This document shows, piece by piece, positions 11,105 through 21,955 of a stretch of DNA of 64,000 bases. The stretch is from Cordylochernes scorpioides (lineage: Eukaryota; Arthropoda; Arachnida; Pseudoscorpiones; Chernetidae). The translations under genes and the position numbers were made by a program. The notes under the pieces were generated by a model. That model searched no databases, was not told where the DNA came from, and saw nothing but the letters and a program-made list of their open reading frames with translations. The first letter of the stretch is position 1. Each line of letters starts with the position of its first letter. The DNA lies in NCBI GenBank assembly GCA_030710605.1, contig CP092865.1:35799194-35863193 (forward strand). Reading direction: 5' to 3'.

Positions 11105-11221
11105 ACTCCTATAGAAGGGTTTGTGATACCCGAAAACCTGAGAGATAATTTGAATAAAGCAAAAACCTGTCCTCGGAATCAGTTTTTCTACAATTTATAT
11201 TTCAGAGGATTCTACCATCAG
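11105..11221 (+). repeat. PLE-type 3' terminal motif
   Basis: Carries actcctatagaag, a short hairpin, then cccgaaaacctgag and a tail ending near aacctgtcc. It parallels 61574-61665 (tcctataaaagaa … cccgaaagcttgag … aacctgttgc), which is a PLE terminal-repeat tail. This marks the right edge of the left-arm-specific block, close to where arm homology resumes. Confidence 0.5.
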
Positions 11222-12850
11222 ATATACTTAAAGTGCTTTATTTTAGTTATTTCAATAATAATAAAGGTATTAAAATAAGGCAAATGAATATATGAACATA
11301 ATAATTGAATCAGTCTATTCTACGCTAAAACCAAAGGAAAACAGGGCAATAAAGAATTATATAGTCAAATGGTGGAATGCGGAGCTGAAGCTCATGAAAT
11401 ATTATGTTAATTATCTGAGAAATTTATATTTTAAAATAAAAAATCTTACCAATTATATCAAACAAATCTTCAAAATTATTAGATACAAATATAATCATGA
11501 GATTAACAAAGCCAAAAGAAAATCATGGAGGTTATACTTAGAAGAAAACAACTCCAAAAACCCATATGGAAACCTTTACTGAATATACAATATTCTGAAA
11601 TGTAACCAGAATAGGTAGGGACATTTGGAAATTTTAGATACTCACAAAAACCTAGATTTATTGAAAAGAGCTGAGGACCTTTTGGGCAACTTATTTCCAG
11701 ATGACAAAATTGAAGAAGATACAAATACTCATAAATAATATGAGAAATTACAGCTTAAGACTTCTAAATGACACAGGTATAACATTCGCCATCAGTGAAA
11801 TAAATAATATAATCAATAATTTAAATCCTAAAAAATCTCCAGGAAAAAATAACGTTTCGAAAAATATTATAAAACATTCTAAGCAATTTATCGCTCCAAT
11901 TTTGGTAAAGCTATTCCAAAAGTGCTTAAATATAGGATACTTTCCTGATGAATGGAAAAGTGTAGAGGCACTAATTATTCCAAAATCAGGTAAATCTGAT
12001 ATGAACAACTTTAAGAGCTATAGACAATTATGTTTAAACTCTAACATTTCTAAATTATTCGAAAAGGTTATTAATAACAAAATCATTGAGTTTTATGAAA
12101 ATTCTAATCTATTCAGCAAACGTCAACATGGATTCATAAAATCACGATCAACTACTACCGCATTAACTGAAATAGTGAAAATAGCTCTCGAACATAAAAT
12201 TAAAGAATACACAGCCATAATTACAGTTGATATAAGCGGAGCTTATGACAATGCCTGGTGGCCAAAAGTGATAAAGAGACTGGATGACGACAATGTCCAC
12301 CTTTCGATTATTAAACTAATACAATCATTCTTTAACAACAGAACAGTGAATTTCAGATATTCTTCCTCAATAAATATTACTAAAAAACTAACTAAAGGAT
12401 GTCCACAAGGAGGATCACTATCTCCCACATTGTGGAAAATACTGATTGAAGAATTATTAAACACCAATCTATATGATAACAGTGAAACAGTAGGCTATGC
12501 TGACGACATAACTATAATATGCTGGAACAAAAGCCATGACAAACTAAAGACAACAATTAACAATGTACTTAGTAAAATCAATACCTGGTGTGAAAACAGT
12601 AAATTACAGATATCAAAGGACAAAACGAAAATATTATATTTATATAATTGCAAAAATTATACAAAATCCCTTAATAACAATATAGCTATACCTATAGAAA
12701 TCCTTAAGATCTTGGGATTAACCTTGAAAATTCATCGAAGCAGGAACAAGCTGGACATGCTAAAGACAGAACTTTGAAAATATTAAAACAAGGGATAAGA
12801 AAGTTGAGATTTTTAAAAAGTAATTTGTATTTTATAATTATTCATATAGG
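11222..12850 (+). mobile_element. R1-like LINE fragment (left arm)
   Basis: Contains the linker between endonuclease and RT (11292-11580), a damaged stretch with stops and frame changes (11583-11700), the RT domain (11701-12777), and a possible frameshifted continuation past 12777. No endonuclease domain or 3' UTR with poly(A) is visible. The same truncated structure is at 26300-27936 on the minus strand, so the element was already incomplete before the arms diverged. Confidence 0.85.
11701..12777 (+). CDS. LINE reverse transcriptase, R1-clade-like, partial
   Basis: A 358-codon open frame. Recognisable RT blocks in order: KSPGKNN (about residues 43-49), FPDEWK and IIPKSGKSD (fingers), FKSYR, KRQHGF (residues 141-146), the palm motif TVDISGAYDNAWWP (about 176-189), KGCPQGGSLSP (about 233-243) and the catalytic box GYADDITII (about 264-272). 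The AYDNAWWP form is characteristic of the R1 group of non-LTR retrotransposons. In the right arm the same region differs at about 20 of 300 residues and is also open. The frame ends soon after ILKILGLTL, where intact LINEs continue into the thumb and a C-terminal zinc knuckle. The start codon is simply the first Met, as the real ORF2 would begin upstream. Confidence 0.88.
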   Translation: MTKLKKIQILINNMRNYSLRLLNDTGITFAISEINNIINNLNPKKSPGKNNVSKNIIKHSKQFIAPILVKLFQKCLNIGYFPDEWKSVEALIIPKSGKSDMNNFKSYRQLCLNSNISKLFEKVINNKIIEFYENSNLFSKRQHGFIKSRSTTTALTEIVKIALEHKIKEYTAIITVDISGAYDNAWWPKVIKRLDDDNVHLSIIKLIQSFFNNRTVNFRYSSSINITKKLTKGCPQGGSLSPTLWKILIEELLNTNLYDNSETVGYADDITIICWNKSHDKLKTTINNVLSKINTWCENSKLQISKDKTKILYLYNCKNYTKSLNNNIAIPIEILKILGLTLKIHRSRNKLDMLKTEL

Positions 12851-14129
12851 TTTTAGATTATAATAAAATAATTTTATTATTGAAAATTTGAGATAACATG
12901 ACTGCAATGTTCTCGTTTATTTTAAAATGAAACCATAATGGTTCAACGGGGGTGGAAAGAGATTGGTACCACGCCGGGTCTTGTTAAAAGTTAACCTGGC
13001 GGTTGTTTCGACCCTCAACTTTACAACCTTACCAATCTCTTTGACCTTGTATGAAGGCAAAAAGCAAGTATTTTGGAAAAAGGTAAATTTAATTTTTGTG
13101 TTTTCTAATTTTATTGTTTTCCTGGAAGCAACCAATGTGTAATGATTGTTGTGTGTGACTGTGTTTTGGTAATAGATACTGATGCGAAGTCTTGGTAATT
13201 TGTCGTAGATCTTTATGAATTTATTTTTTCACTTCATTAGTTAAATTATTTTTTAAAATAGTATTATACGAATAAAATTTTTTAAAATATAATGAAGTTA
13301 ATGCTAAAGAGTGAGTTATATTTATTTTTCCTTTATAAGTATTGTTCCATTGATTTTTTTGCATTGTTTTTTAAATAATTTTTCTATTATAGATGTAAAA
13401 CGAATGTGGAATTTTGTGTGCTTTGTGGTTTTAGACTTGAGATAATATCTTGATATGATGTTCTGCTATTATGTTGCCTATGTCATTTCGAAACACACTG
13501 TTCCACCTAATTAGTCAAATTGGTTTAGTAATTTCTATTAATAGTGTATGAACCTTTTTAAAAGAATGTATATAAAATATATTAAATTTTATGACATTTA
13601 TTGAATTATGCAATTAGTTTACTTCTTTAAACAAAAAAATCAAATTTAAGGTTAATTCAGAAGTGGTGTAATTTATTGAAGCATTTATAAATTTAGATTA
13701 AAAGTTCATTAAATTATTTAATCTCTCTCCCTACTTTTAATGAATATATATAAAATAGTAATATTCTACATAAAATAGATCAAACAAAAAATGTACTTTA
13801 TTAAGAACATAATTTCAAATAGATTCAGTTTATGAATACAAATTGATGAAAGAAATCTTGGTAATAGTTTTAAGTTAGGTGGTGTTTTTGTAACTCTAGT
13901 TCAAGTAAATTATAATATTTTTAATGTATATATATTTTGCCTATATATAGCTTTAGCTTCGTTGTATCAGTGTAATAGTTATTTATGTCAATAGTGATGA
14001 TTAAATTCATTTTAGCAGATATTTAGAAAATATGAATATATATTGTTTATAATTATACTGTTTATTATATCTATGTTGATAAATATACTAATAATATATG
14101 TTAATATAATATTATATATTAAAAATAAA
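12851..14129. other. AT-rich arm sequence
   Basis: Shared with 25040-26299. A GC-richer patch at 12935-13045 (ggcggttgtttcgaccctc and surroundings) differs by a small indel from the right arm and on the minus strand contains a GGTTG…GAAAC-CAACC hairpin reminiscent of the PLE motifs. No gene is called. Confidence 0.45.
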
Positions 14130-14300
14130 ATAGGCATATCCTGACCAGGAGCACATGTGCTTTTCGGATGGCAGAGCGCCATCTGGTGGAAAAGAAATCA
14201 ACTAAACTTTGATTTAACCTGTTCCCTGATATTTGGCCAACCCAATTTCTTGATAAATCTAGAAAAGCCATCCACGAACGCATTTCGCGCTGTTGGCGCT
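14130..14300 (+). repeat. Dispersed repeat 'ggcatatcc', left-arm copy
   Basis: About 170 bp beginning ggcatatcctgaccagga and including agcgccatctggtgg and tcaactaaa. Its partner is at 24865-25035, and an independent copy is at 63172-63290. With at least one copy outside the palindrome this is a dispersed family of unknown class. Confidence 0.65.
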
Positions 14301-14331
14301 ATATCTATATATCTATATGAGCATGTATATA

Positions 14332-14971
14332 TCTATATATAAATGAATGTTTGTATGTTTGTTTGTTGGTTTGTATGCCCGGTATACAAATTCGCAGTAG
14401 TTCACTAATTCAAACCAAAATTTCCATACATAGGTAAAAAATAACGGGGATGACGATAGGCTATTTTAAAAAAATATATAAATCAATTATTAAAACTATA
14501 TATTCAAATTATTCGACTTAGCTCACGAGCAGCGCCCTCTAGAACGCTCTGGTGACCTGCCGGCGGCGCGCGCCCGTTGGCTGCCGGCGAGCAGGTGACT
14601 TCCCTGTGCGCGCGTATTGGGGGGCGGTCGCGTGAAACAGGCCTCGCCGAAAGCCATGCGCGCGACAGGGAAGACACGTGCTCGCCGGCAGGCAACGGGC
14701 GCGCGCCGCCGGCAGGTCGCCTGAGCGTTCTAGACGAGAAGCTATTTCTTAATTACAATGCAAGTCCTTAACTATATTTGCAGGTTTTCTAATTTATAAC
14801 TATTTCACATATTTACATATATATTTTCATTTTTTGCTATAACTGATCTAATTCGCCGTTTAGAATAACTGCTCTTGCTATATTTGCTATGTTTTATTTT
14901 GCTATGTTTTATGTGTTTGAATAATACATTTAATCGTGTAAACCCGGGCGTTGCCCGGGTCATTCGTCTAG
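14332..14971 (+). mobile_element. Non-autonomous Helitron with exact empty site in the other arm
   Basis: Starts TCTATATATAAATG and ends with a GC hairpin (cccgggcg-ttg-cccggg), a short spacer and CTAG. It sits between A (14331) and T (14972), the canonical Helitron target. The right arm has the uninterrupted site (24845-24865). The 5' 180 bp are shared with the fragment at 52176-52350. There is no Rep/helicase coding. The interior carries a GC-rich hairpin (14539-14733). Confidence 0.9.
14539..14733. repeat. GC-rich 80 bp-arm hairpin inside the Helitron
   Basis: Arms of about 80 bp (14539-14622 and 14652-14733) are imperfect reverse complements rich in CG, separated by about 30 bp. The arms contain gccggcggcgcgcgcccgtt and its complement. 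Composition contrasts sharply with the surrounding AT-rich DNA, suggesting captured or specially maintained sequence. Open frames across it are by-products of the palindrome. Confidence 0.9.
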
Positions 14972-15134
14972 TATGTTATAAAAAGAAAAGATTTTCTGCT
15001 TGTATTTTGATTTTTATTTATATATTATTAGCTGTTACTTGATTTTTGTATACATGAGTATTTTACGATATCATTCTGCAGTCGTGGGAATAATAAAAGA
15101 GTTTTGATCATTGATTTCTTTAATTGAACTTAAG

Positions 15135-15135
<1 letters not shown>

Positions 15136-15168
<33 letters not shown>
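15136..15168. repeat. AT dinucleotide microsatellite
   Basis: About 16 AT repeats directly abutting the solo LTR. The right arm has only a few at this place. Confidence 0.9.
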
Positions 15169-15171
<3 letters not shown>

Positions 15172-15419
15172 CGCGGAGATAAATAAAGCAAGGGCAAGTT
15201 TGGGGATAATTAATTTATTATAAGGGGTATTTATAGGGAGAGAGAGAGAGAAAGTGCAACTTACCCTCAGTTAAAACTAATCCTGAATGACCGGCGTTAG
15301 CCACCGTCCCGTTTTCCTTATTTACAGATCAGCTTCCCAGAAGCCCCCACACCTGTGGTCCCTCCCCCGGGGTCCAGGGATGATTGACAGTTGTCCCATC
15401 TGGATGGAGCTACTTGACA
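15169..15419 (-). mobile_element. Solo LTR, left arm only
   Basis: 251 bp beginning TGTCGCGG and ending TTGACA (TG…CA ends), flanked by a 4 bp atat repeat (15165-15168, 15420-15423). On the minus strand it shows a TATA-like cctataaata and an AATAAA-like signal near the other end, the order expected in an LTR. The right arm (about 24675-24690) lacks it. It differs in sequence from the 864 bp LTRs at 45354 and the 304 bp LTR at 61202. Confidence 0.75.
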
Positions 15420-15934
15420 ATATAAAAAACATAATTTGGTAAAAGTACTACCTGGCTTAAGGCGTAAAAATAAAAAAAATGAATAACTTATTTACATAAT
15501 GTACAAAAGGTTGAGCCGGCCATCGGGAAACAACAACAATGAGTTTATATAGGAGAAGCGTGACCTTTGGCGATCGATTTAGCAGAGTATTTGTATCTAT
15601 GAAATATAATTTTTTTTTTGAATAAAATAATAATTTTATATAACATATATAATTATTAGCTCTCTATATATATTAAATGTAATATTTAAATCACAGGGAT
15701 AATACCTTTGTTGGTCTTATAGAAGGAGAGTGGTACACCTCACGTATTTTAGTGCAAAACGCAAACATTCTCGATGAAGAGAGGCGAGTTGTCCTTCGAA
15801 ATATTAGAAGAATAAAAATATTTCTAATTCCAATATATGCTTTTTTCTAATTATTATTATGGATTGCTAAATATTCACTTATATATCACGAACTCTAGTT
15901 AAAATATTAGGTTTCCCGGTTCACGCAGCTCCAA
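15420..15934. other. Arm sequence, no gene seen
   Basis: Shared with 24186-24675. AT-rich; no conserved reading frame. Confidence 0.4.
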
Positions 15935-16200
15935 ACAATGTCAGTAGGTAGAGTCCTAGGCTGGATAAGAGCACTGTACACGGCTGGTACCGTCCAAGCC
16001 ATTCCCTATGATCGAAGGTTTGTTTGTACGGGGAGTCCGATAGCCTTAGCTCTGTCAGAGAAGCGGAATAGGGATCCTCAGAGGTCTTAGGTTGGGAAAC
16101 CTACCAGCCTAAACACCACTATAAACCAAAGTAGTGCGCCGAAACATTTACCTCCGGTTTGGGGGAGGGGAAACTCTGCCCAAACGGATAAAATTTAAGA
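15935..16200. repeat. GC-richer conserved block, left arm
   Basis: This moderately GC-rich block is strongly conserved with 23905-24185. It contains gtcagtaggtagagtccta, a ggtttccc/gggaaacc pair and a gtttgggggagg run. The right-arm copy is open on minus over 86 codons while this one is interrupted. Class unknown; I do not call a protein. Confidence 0.4.
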
Positions 16201-18152
16201 ATAAATAAAGAACTACACACAAATTAACACTCCTAAAAATTAAAATTCCAAACCTAGCTTGACTAAAATAAAATAAAAACTATCCTAATACACACTAACG
16301 GAAATTATACAATCCGAAGACCTACTGAGTGAACCACAACCACCATATTTATTCACCGGTTTTCTAAACGACTTGTCTTCTCTATATGATAAAAATCGAT
16401 TTGCCAAGTATCTATACACCTAATAAAAATACACACAGCCTTACCTGTTCCTTTACTCAAACCAAAATAAAAGTTATAGCATTTTAGAAGGAGGTCGATC
16501 GGCTCACTGACGCTTTGTTTTGGGAACAGCAGCCTCTCACTATAACATTTAAATATACGTATTTGGTCTGCCATAACTAGTAACTTTCAAATCAACTTGC
16601 CAGGTTGCGCAACATTTTAGATACAGGGTTCAGAATGTCATCAATGCGGTTTAGGAAATAATGGACAAATCGAAAATCAATTCTACCAGTTCGTCCTTCA
16701 GACTCTTGGCCTCAATGGTCTTGTAAACGTTGCTCTATGCAGTCCCGATTTGGGCAAACAAAAAGAAAATCCTGGAAGATGGGATTAAAGGTAATTTCTC
16801 TGGCGATTATTAAACTTAACCAGATATATTGCTGTGTATATTTTACGCATGGAATTCGAAAAAAATGTCATCGGAAATTACTGTGTTGCTATTAACGCTC
16901 AGGTTCTTGCTTAGAATATTGAAAATGGATGACAGCCGTCTCCCCTATGATCAACTTCATACATTTACAAAAACAAACACAATCATGTTGGGTTGGCGGA
17001 AGTTCATCCAACATTCTGTGAATATTACAGGGGATTTTCTTGGGGTAGATCCACTGTAACGATAAAGGCATTTCCTAGAAAGAAAACCCATCAATAATAA
17101 TTTTTACGATAGAACAATTTATTTATTTGATTAGAAAATTCCGTAATATTTTAATTTTTTCTGCTCAAAGATACAATGTTTAAGGATAAGAATAAGCTTA
17201 TACTTAAACATTGTATCTTTGAGCATAAAAAGTAAATTATTTCGAAAGTTCCTCATCATAATATTTACAAAAATAGTGTCAAATATTTATTCATTTTCAA
17301 TATTGATCATAAGAGAATGAATGGCGCTAATCTTGTATGTATTTTAAGAACAATCTGTACAGAGTGATCAAGATGAAATAGACAATTTCTCTCTCTCTCT
17401 TTCTTCATTTAACCATATATAATCTTAAATGGACTTTGTAATAAATCAATTTCAATCTCAATCTCTCTCTCTCTCTCTGCAGTCAATTAATCCCCATTCT
17501 AAGGAAAAACACTATGACTATATGGAACTGTAAAATCTGTCAGAGATGTCAGTCCATCGACAATAACTTCTGACAACACCTTGGTACTACAGAGACTTCT
17601 ATAAACAATTACATTCCTCCAATTGGTTGTAGCCTTGGAAATATCTAAGCATAGAGAGATAGAGTTTCTGTCTTCTCCGTCCTTGATATCCAAAATTCCT
17701 CCAACCACCAACCCATTTTATAGAAGCTACTCAATATCTACTTATCATCAGTTAAACGATACCCCCTTTTGCAAAATAATGAACAATCACTAGATTCCTA
17801 GCCTACAAGTATATAAAACCATTTTTATAACTTTACTCAGTCTCATTTCGAATAAATAAAACTACCAAGTTCCAACTACCTAGTTTGTTTTATTCATCCA
17901 CTACCCCTTCTCCGCCTTGTTTCTCCCTGAATGAAATCTTTACATACGTATGTTGTGATGATAGGAATTCCTATAATATATCATTTTTCAACTCCAAAAT
18001 ATTCAGACATCTATTGAATATAACCAAAGTATTCATTTTCATATTTTATATGAATTTATTTTATTTTAGAGTAATATAAAGAAAAAGTAATACACAAAAA
18101 AGCTTTTCATGTAGTAAAATCATTTTTAGATAATCTATCAAATTGGGAAATT
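16201..18152. other. Inner part of left arm, no gene recognised
   Basis: Shared with 21956-23904. It includes a 23 bp perfect hairpin (17162-17225) and CT-rich microsatellite runs at about 17388-17405 and 17460-17480. Short frames (for example 16353-16574 minus, 17885-18079 plus) are matched in the other arm but show no known domain. Confidence 0.45.
17162..17225. repeat. Perfect 23 bp inverted repeat, left arm
   Basis: tgctcaaagatacaatgttt continues to 17184 and is exactly complementary to 17203-17225, with an 18 bp spacer. The right-arm copy (22872-22936) has one mismatch and an inverted spacer order. It may be the core of a MITE or a small structured element. Confidence 0.85.
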
Positions 18153-18252
18153 NNNNNNNNNNNNNNNNNNNNNNNNNNNNNNNNNNNNNNNNNNNNNNNN
18201 NNNNNNNNNNNNNNNNNNNNNNNNNNNNNNNNNNNNNNNNNNNNNNNNNNNN
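18153..18252. other. Assembly gap (100 N)
   Basis: Exactly 100 N, the usual placeholder for a gap of unknown size. It coincides with the inner end of the visible left arm. Confidence 0.99.
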
Positions 18253-19070
18253 TGCATTTGCACAATAAAGACATTTCAGCAATAAAGTTTAAAATCAAAA
18301 TCATTATGCCAGTACAGGAAATAAAAATATTAGGAGTAACTTTGCAAATATTTCAGAAAGGAAAACTTAATTTCAATCCACACATAGATATTATACTAAA
18401 TAAAGCAAAAAGATTTTTAAAATCTGCTACTGTCAATTTGCGGAAAATATTGGGTTCTGAGTACCCAAAAAGGACTTACATTATACAAAACAATATTTAG
18501 GCCAATGCTTTCTTATGAATTGGAGTTCTGGTATAATTTCGTAAATATAAGAAAAATATAAATAAATTAAATTCATTTCAATACCAAATGCTATTATGGT
18601 GCACGAGCAATCTCTTAAAACGACGAGTCATATTTGTGTACATAGCATAGCCAAGATGCCTTTGCTTAACGATTTAATTGAATCCAAAGATATGAAATAT
18701 GAATTAAATAAGTTAGCTTTAGAAGAAAAACAAAAGTACAATTGAGATGTCCCAAGCATAATAACGGATATTATTGATTTTAAAATGGCTACTTTGTGAA
18801 GAACAACAAAAAATAAACTTTGCAAAGCTTTTTCCCTAACAATTAACCAAATATTTCCGGCTAACTTTCATAATTCTCAATTTATTTCTAATCGTGGATA
18901 TTTCAGAAGCTCTTTAAAAAGAATTAAAGCAGTGGAAGACTCAAGTTTTTTTCTCTTTTTGTGGACATGAGTAACAAACCTGAATACATCTATTACTGGA
19001 TTGTTCTGGTTTTAAGGACTATAGAATCAACAATAATTTAATAGTAACAGATCCAAGTATTTTCATTTCC
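18253..19070 (+). mobile_element. R1-like LINE C-terminal remnant
   Basis: Starts at the gap edge. The frame 18258-18500 includes EIKILGVTL, NFNPHID and NKAKRFLKS, the RT-thumb blocks seen in LINEs. Homology continues in broken frames (ATFRPMLSYGLEFW-like and SSFFLF-like pieces) to about 19060. It resembles, but is distinct from, the RT in the arms. It is truncated by the gap on its 5' side and carries multiple frameshifts. Confidence 0.75.
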
Positions 19071-20047
19071 AGTAAAAAAACGTATATTAAAATTAATACC
19101 TTTGTAGATATATTTTTTTAATCATATAGCAACAAATATCTTTTAGGAAATTGTTAGTTTATAATATGTTAATTGTAGATATTGCCAGAAATCTCTTTCT
19201 TTTGTATACAAGTTCTCTGTTCTCGTTGAGATTTGAGAACTTCACTTTTATCCTTAGAATGTTTAATCTCTTACATAATTTTTTCTTCTCATTTAATAAT
19301 AATGATAAATGAACAATTTTGATGTAAATATTTAATGACGATGTCTCTTCTTTATTTTCTCTTTTTCTAATTGTTAATATCTTATGACTATTCTTATGTA
19401 TAGCCAACTGTAGAATTATACTCACTTTTATAATGTTTATATATCAGTTACATGATATTTACAGCGTCAATTTATTTTTTAAAGGCGAAGCTATTTTAAC
19501 GCCCTATTCCTACCAATTTCTGTACCAGCGCTAGACGCGGGCTGTATTGACACTGGGTGTCAATCAAACCTTAACAATAACGCTGGCAACTTTTGATATT
19601 TAAATGTGAAAGCGATGTCGCGGGGAAACTTGTCAGATTTGCTTTTACACTTATCTCTCGTCTGATGGCACACTAAATATTTTCATATAAGTAAAAAATG
19701 TAAAAACATTCATCAAAATTCCATATGTCTGAAAAATATTTATATTGAAAACTTCATATTATTCAATCTTTTCATTCCGTGTGACTATAAATTTGATATC
19801 ACATATAAAATGTTGATATTTGTAAAAATGTATAATGGAAAATAAATTTTGATATTGAAACTTATCACAAATATAAGAATTTATAAGCTAAGCTCGAACA
19901 AATATATTCATTATTTTAAATTTTTTGATAACTACAACATTTCTAATACACATATATTAAGTATTTCAACAACCTATACATACGATTTGAAATACACACA
20001 CAACACACACACGTCGGAGTTATTTTAATATATTATTATTTTTCTCA
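19071..20047. other. AT-rich centre of palindrome, no gene seen
   Basis: Mostly A/T with a GC-richer patch at 19490-19670 (ggcgaagct … gacactgggtgtcaatc) of unknown nature. There is no counterpart in the arms. Confidence 0.4.
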
Positions 20048-20120
20048 GGGTTCTCGATGGAAGAATGGCTAAACCACTAGCTTTCCACCGCTACGACCCG
20101 GGATTATATTCTGACCACTC
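20048..20120 (+). repeat. tRNA-like SINE head remnant
   Basis: The segment gttctcgatggaagaatggc … cccgggattatattctgacc resembles a tRNA-derived SINE head with an A-box-like and a degraded B-box-like stretch. It does not fold into a clean cloverleaf by eye. Weak call. Confidence 0.3.
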
Positions 20121-20157
20121 GCATATCATTTAAGATAGCAGAGAACCATCTATAGTC

Positions 20158-20840
20158 TCTATATATATAAAAGTCAATGTCTGTCTGTTTCGCGATAAAC
20201 TCAAAAACTACTGAACCAATTGGTACCAAATTTTGCATGCCGCTTTTTATAAACCTGAGGAAAATTTTCGGCTACATTTTGATTGGTATTTTTGGCTATT
20301 TCTTTTTTTATTTGAAGAACTTTTTTTTTACGCGGAGTAAATACGAGGCGAAGTAACAACACGAGGCCAATTAAGCGACCAATGAGCGTTCTGCATTTCT
20401 TTTCAAGTTTCTTGCGTACTTTTTTAAAATATATTTTTATACGAGTGTCACTTTTTTTTACAAAAGTATTGAGAGAGAAATTTATATTACTAAGTTATGG
20501 TAAGTGCAAACAATGCAATTAAAAAAAAAACTTTACAAATTTAGCGTTACTGTATGTAAACAATGGCTTTCGTATTTTTTATTAATTTTTGTTCTGGCCA
20601 TTGTTTTTTTTATTTAATAAATAAAAGTTACAGTCAATATGATATATATAATTCTTAAAATTAAACAAACAATAGTCAATATTCAAAAAATACAAACTAA
20701 CTTAATAAAATATTCTAATATCAAGCAATATGCAAAATCTCTCCTAATATTTAAATGTACATATTATTAGCATCTTAACGGCGTTTATTCGTTTTTTATG
20801 TACTCCTGAATTCCCGGGCGAAGCCGGGCCATTCCTCTAG
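20158..20840 (+). mobile_element. Non-autonomous Helitron in palindrome centre
   Basis: 5' end TCTATATATATAAAAGTC, 3' end a cccgggcgaagccggg-type hairpin, about 10 nt, then CTAG followed by T. About 680 bp with no coding capacity. The base before the start is C, not the canonical A, so the exact 5' boundary may be a few bases off. Confidence 0.75.
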
Positions 20841-21955
20841 TAATATATATATATTGATTTGTGATATTTTGTATAAACCCACACAATCAAAGATTTAAAA
20901 CTATATATTTATATGTCAGTTATAAGTAACACATAGTGTTCCTTTTTTTAGAGGAGATTGTCCTCCAAATTCGTCCAATCAAAATGGAAATGATTGTGTC
21001 AGGTTAAATTATTTAAAAATGTCAGCGACGGGCACCTCTTAGAGAAATTTAAATTAAATAGGCCCCAAACAAAAATGAAAAGTTGAAGAGAACTTCATTA
21101 AGAATTGTTAACAGCAAAAAAAAAAAGGCGTACCCTCCTCTACACTCTCCGTTTTTAATCTTCATTTTTAACAAGAAAAACTTGTATATTTTGCTTAATA
21201 ATTTTGGCAAATATTTTAGTAATCTACGTCGAATTTTGAAATTTAAACTTCATAAATATACTCTTCTTTCTAAAATAACATTAATATTTTAACGAGTGTA
21301 TAAGAAAATTCTCATTGGACTTTTCAAATTATTGTGATTTTTCATTAAAATATATATTTAAAAATAAAAATAAATAAATATATGACTATATATTTAAAAA
21401 TCAAAAATTCAAAGTTTATATAGCTTAATAAATTTTGAAATATTTTCTGATTTTCAATTATAAATCTCCTCTTTTTTGTATGTCTAAAAATCATTTGCAT
21501 ATGCCAACGCCCTGTAATACTCTTAATAGAGGTAACATTTCGGTTATTGAAGCACCTTTTATAATATTTCCTGAAAACACTCTTAATCTAAAAATGATGG
21601 GAAGATATATATGAATTTATAAATAGCAGAAAGAATTTTCAAAGATTTAATCACTTTTATAAATATATTTATGACTATTGAAAATAGAGCAATCCATAGA
21701 TAAATCTTTAATTAAAATTAAATTTTTGACCCAATATATGCCTTTTTAATTAAAGATTTATGACTATCTAACCTGAAAAGATTTTTGTTTAAAATCCCCT
21801 AGCGAAGATATCGCGTTTTGTGTGTTTAAATAATTAAATTAATGGGAAAATGTTGAAATATTATTAAATTTTTATCTTTGATCATTTTATGTTTTATTTA
21901 AAGCTTATCTCCTGCAAAAGTCAAGCCACAATACTCCCAAATCTTATTCCTCAAA
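20841..21955. other. AT-rich centre sequence, no gene seen
   Basis: No recognisable element. Contains the inner boundary of the right arm at about 21956. Confidence 0.4.

Larger units (their letters stand above)
8899..11222. other. Left-arm-specific insertion block
   Basis: The right arm has only 27937-28171 (a SINE-like block) at this position, so about 2.3 kb is private to the left arm. Contents in order: PLE GIY-YIG tail on minus, PLE GIY-YIG tail on plus, a head-to-head multimer of a 373 bp unit, an H2B-like segment, and a PLE-type 3' tail motif. No clean target-site duplication was found, so the block may have arisen by several insertions or a rearrangement. Confidence 0.8.
685..18152 (+). 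repeat. Left arm of giant inverted repeat
   Basis: Most of this arm reads as the reverse complement of 21956-36446. Shared landmarks, left versus right, are: SINE-like repeat (785-1140 / 36110-36345), PLE-type motif (3438-3482 / 33550-33593), Ty3/gypsy remnant (5690-7640 / 29380-31345), R1-like LINE (11222-12850 / 26300-27936), GC-richer block (15935-16200 / 23905-24185) and a 23 bp hairpin (17162 / 22872). The arm is about 3 kb longer than its partner because of insertions. Homology runs right up to the N gap at 18153. The arms differ by scattered substitutions and indels, so they are not an identical copy. They may be a true palindrome or two divergent copies or haplotypes misjoined at the gap. 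Confidence 0.92.

Noticed and set aside
14504-14771. Arg/Ala-rich frames on both strands
   Set aside because: By-products of the GC-rich palindrome inside the Helitron.
18061-18304. Open frames spanning 18153-18252
   Set aside because: They run through N bases and have no sequence support.
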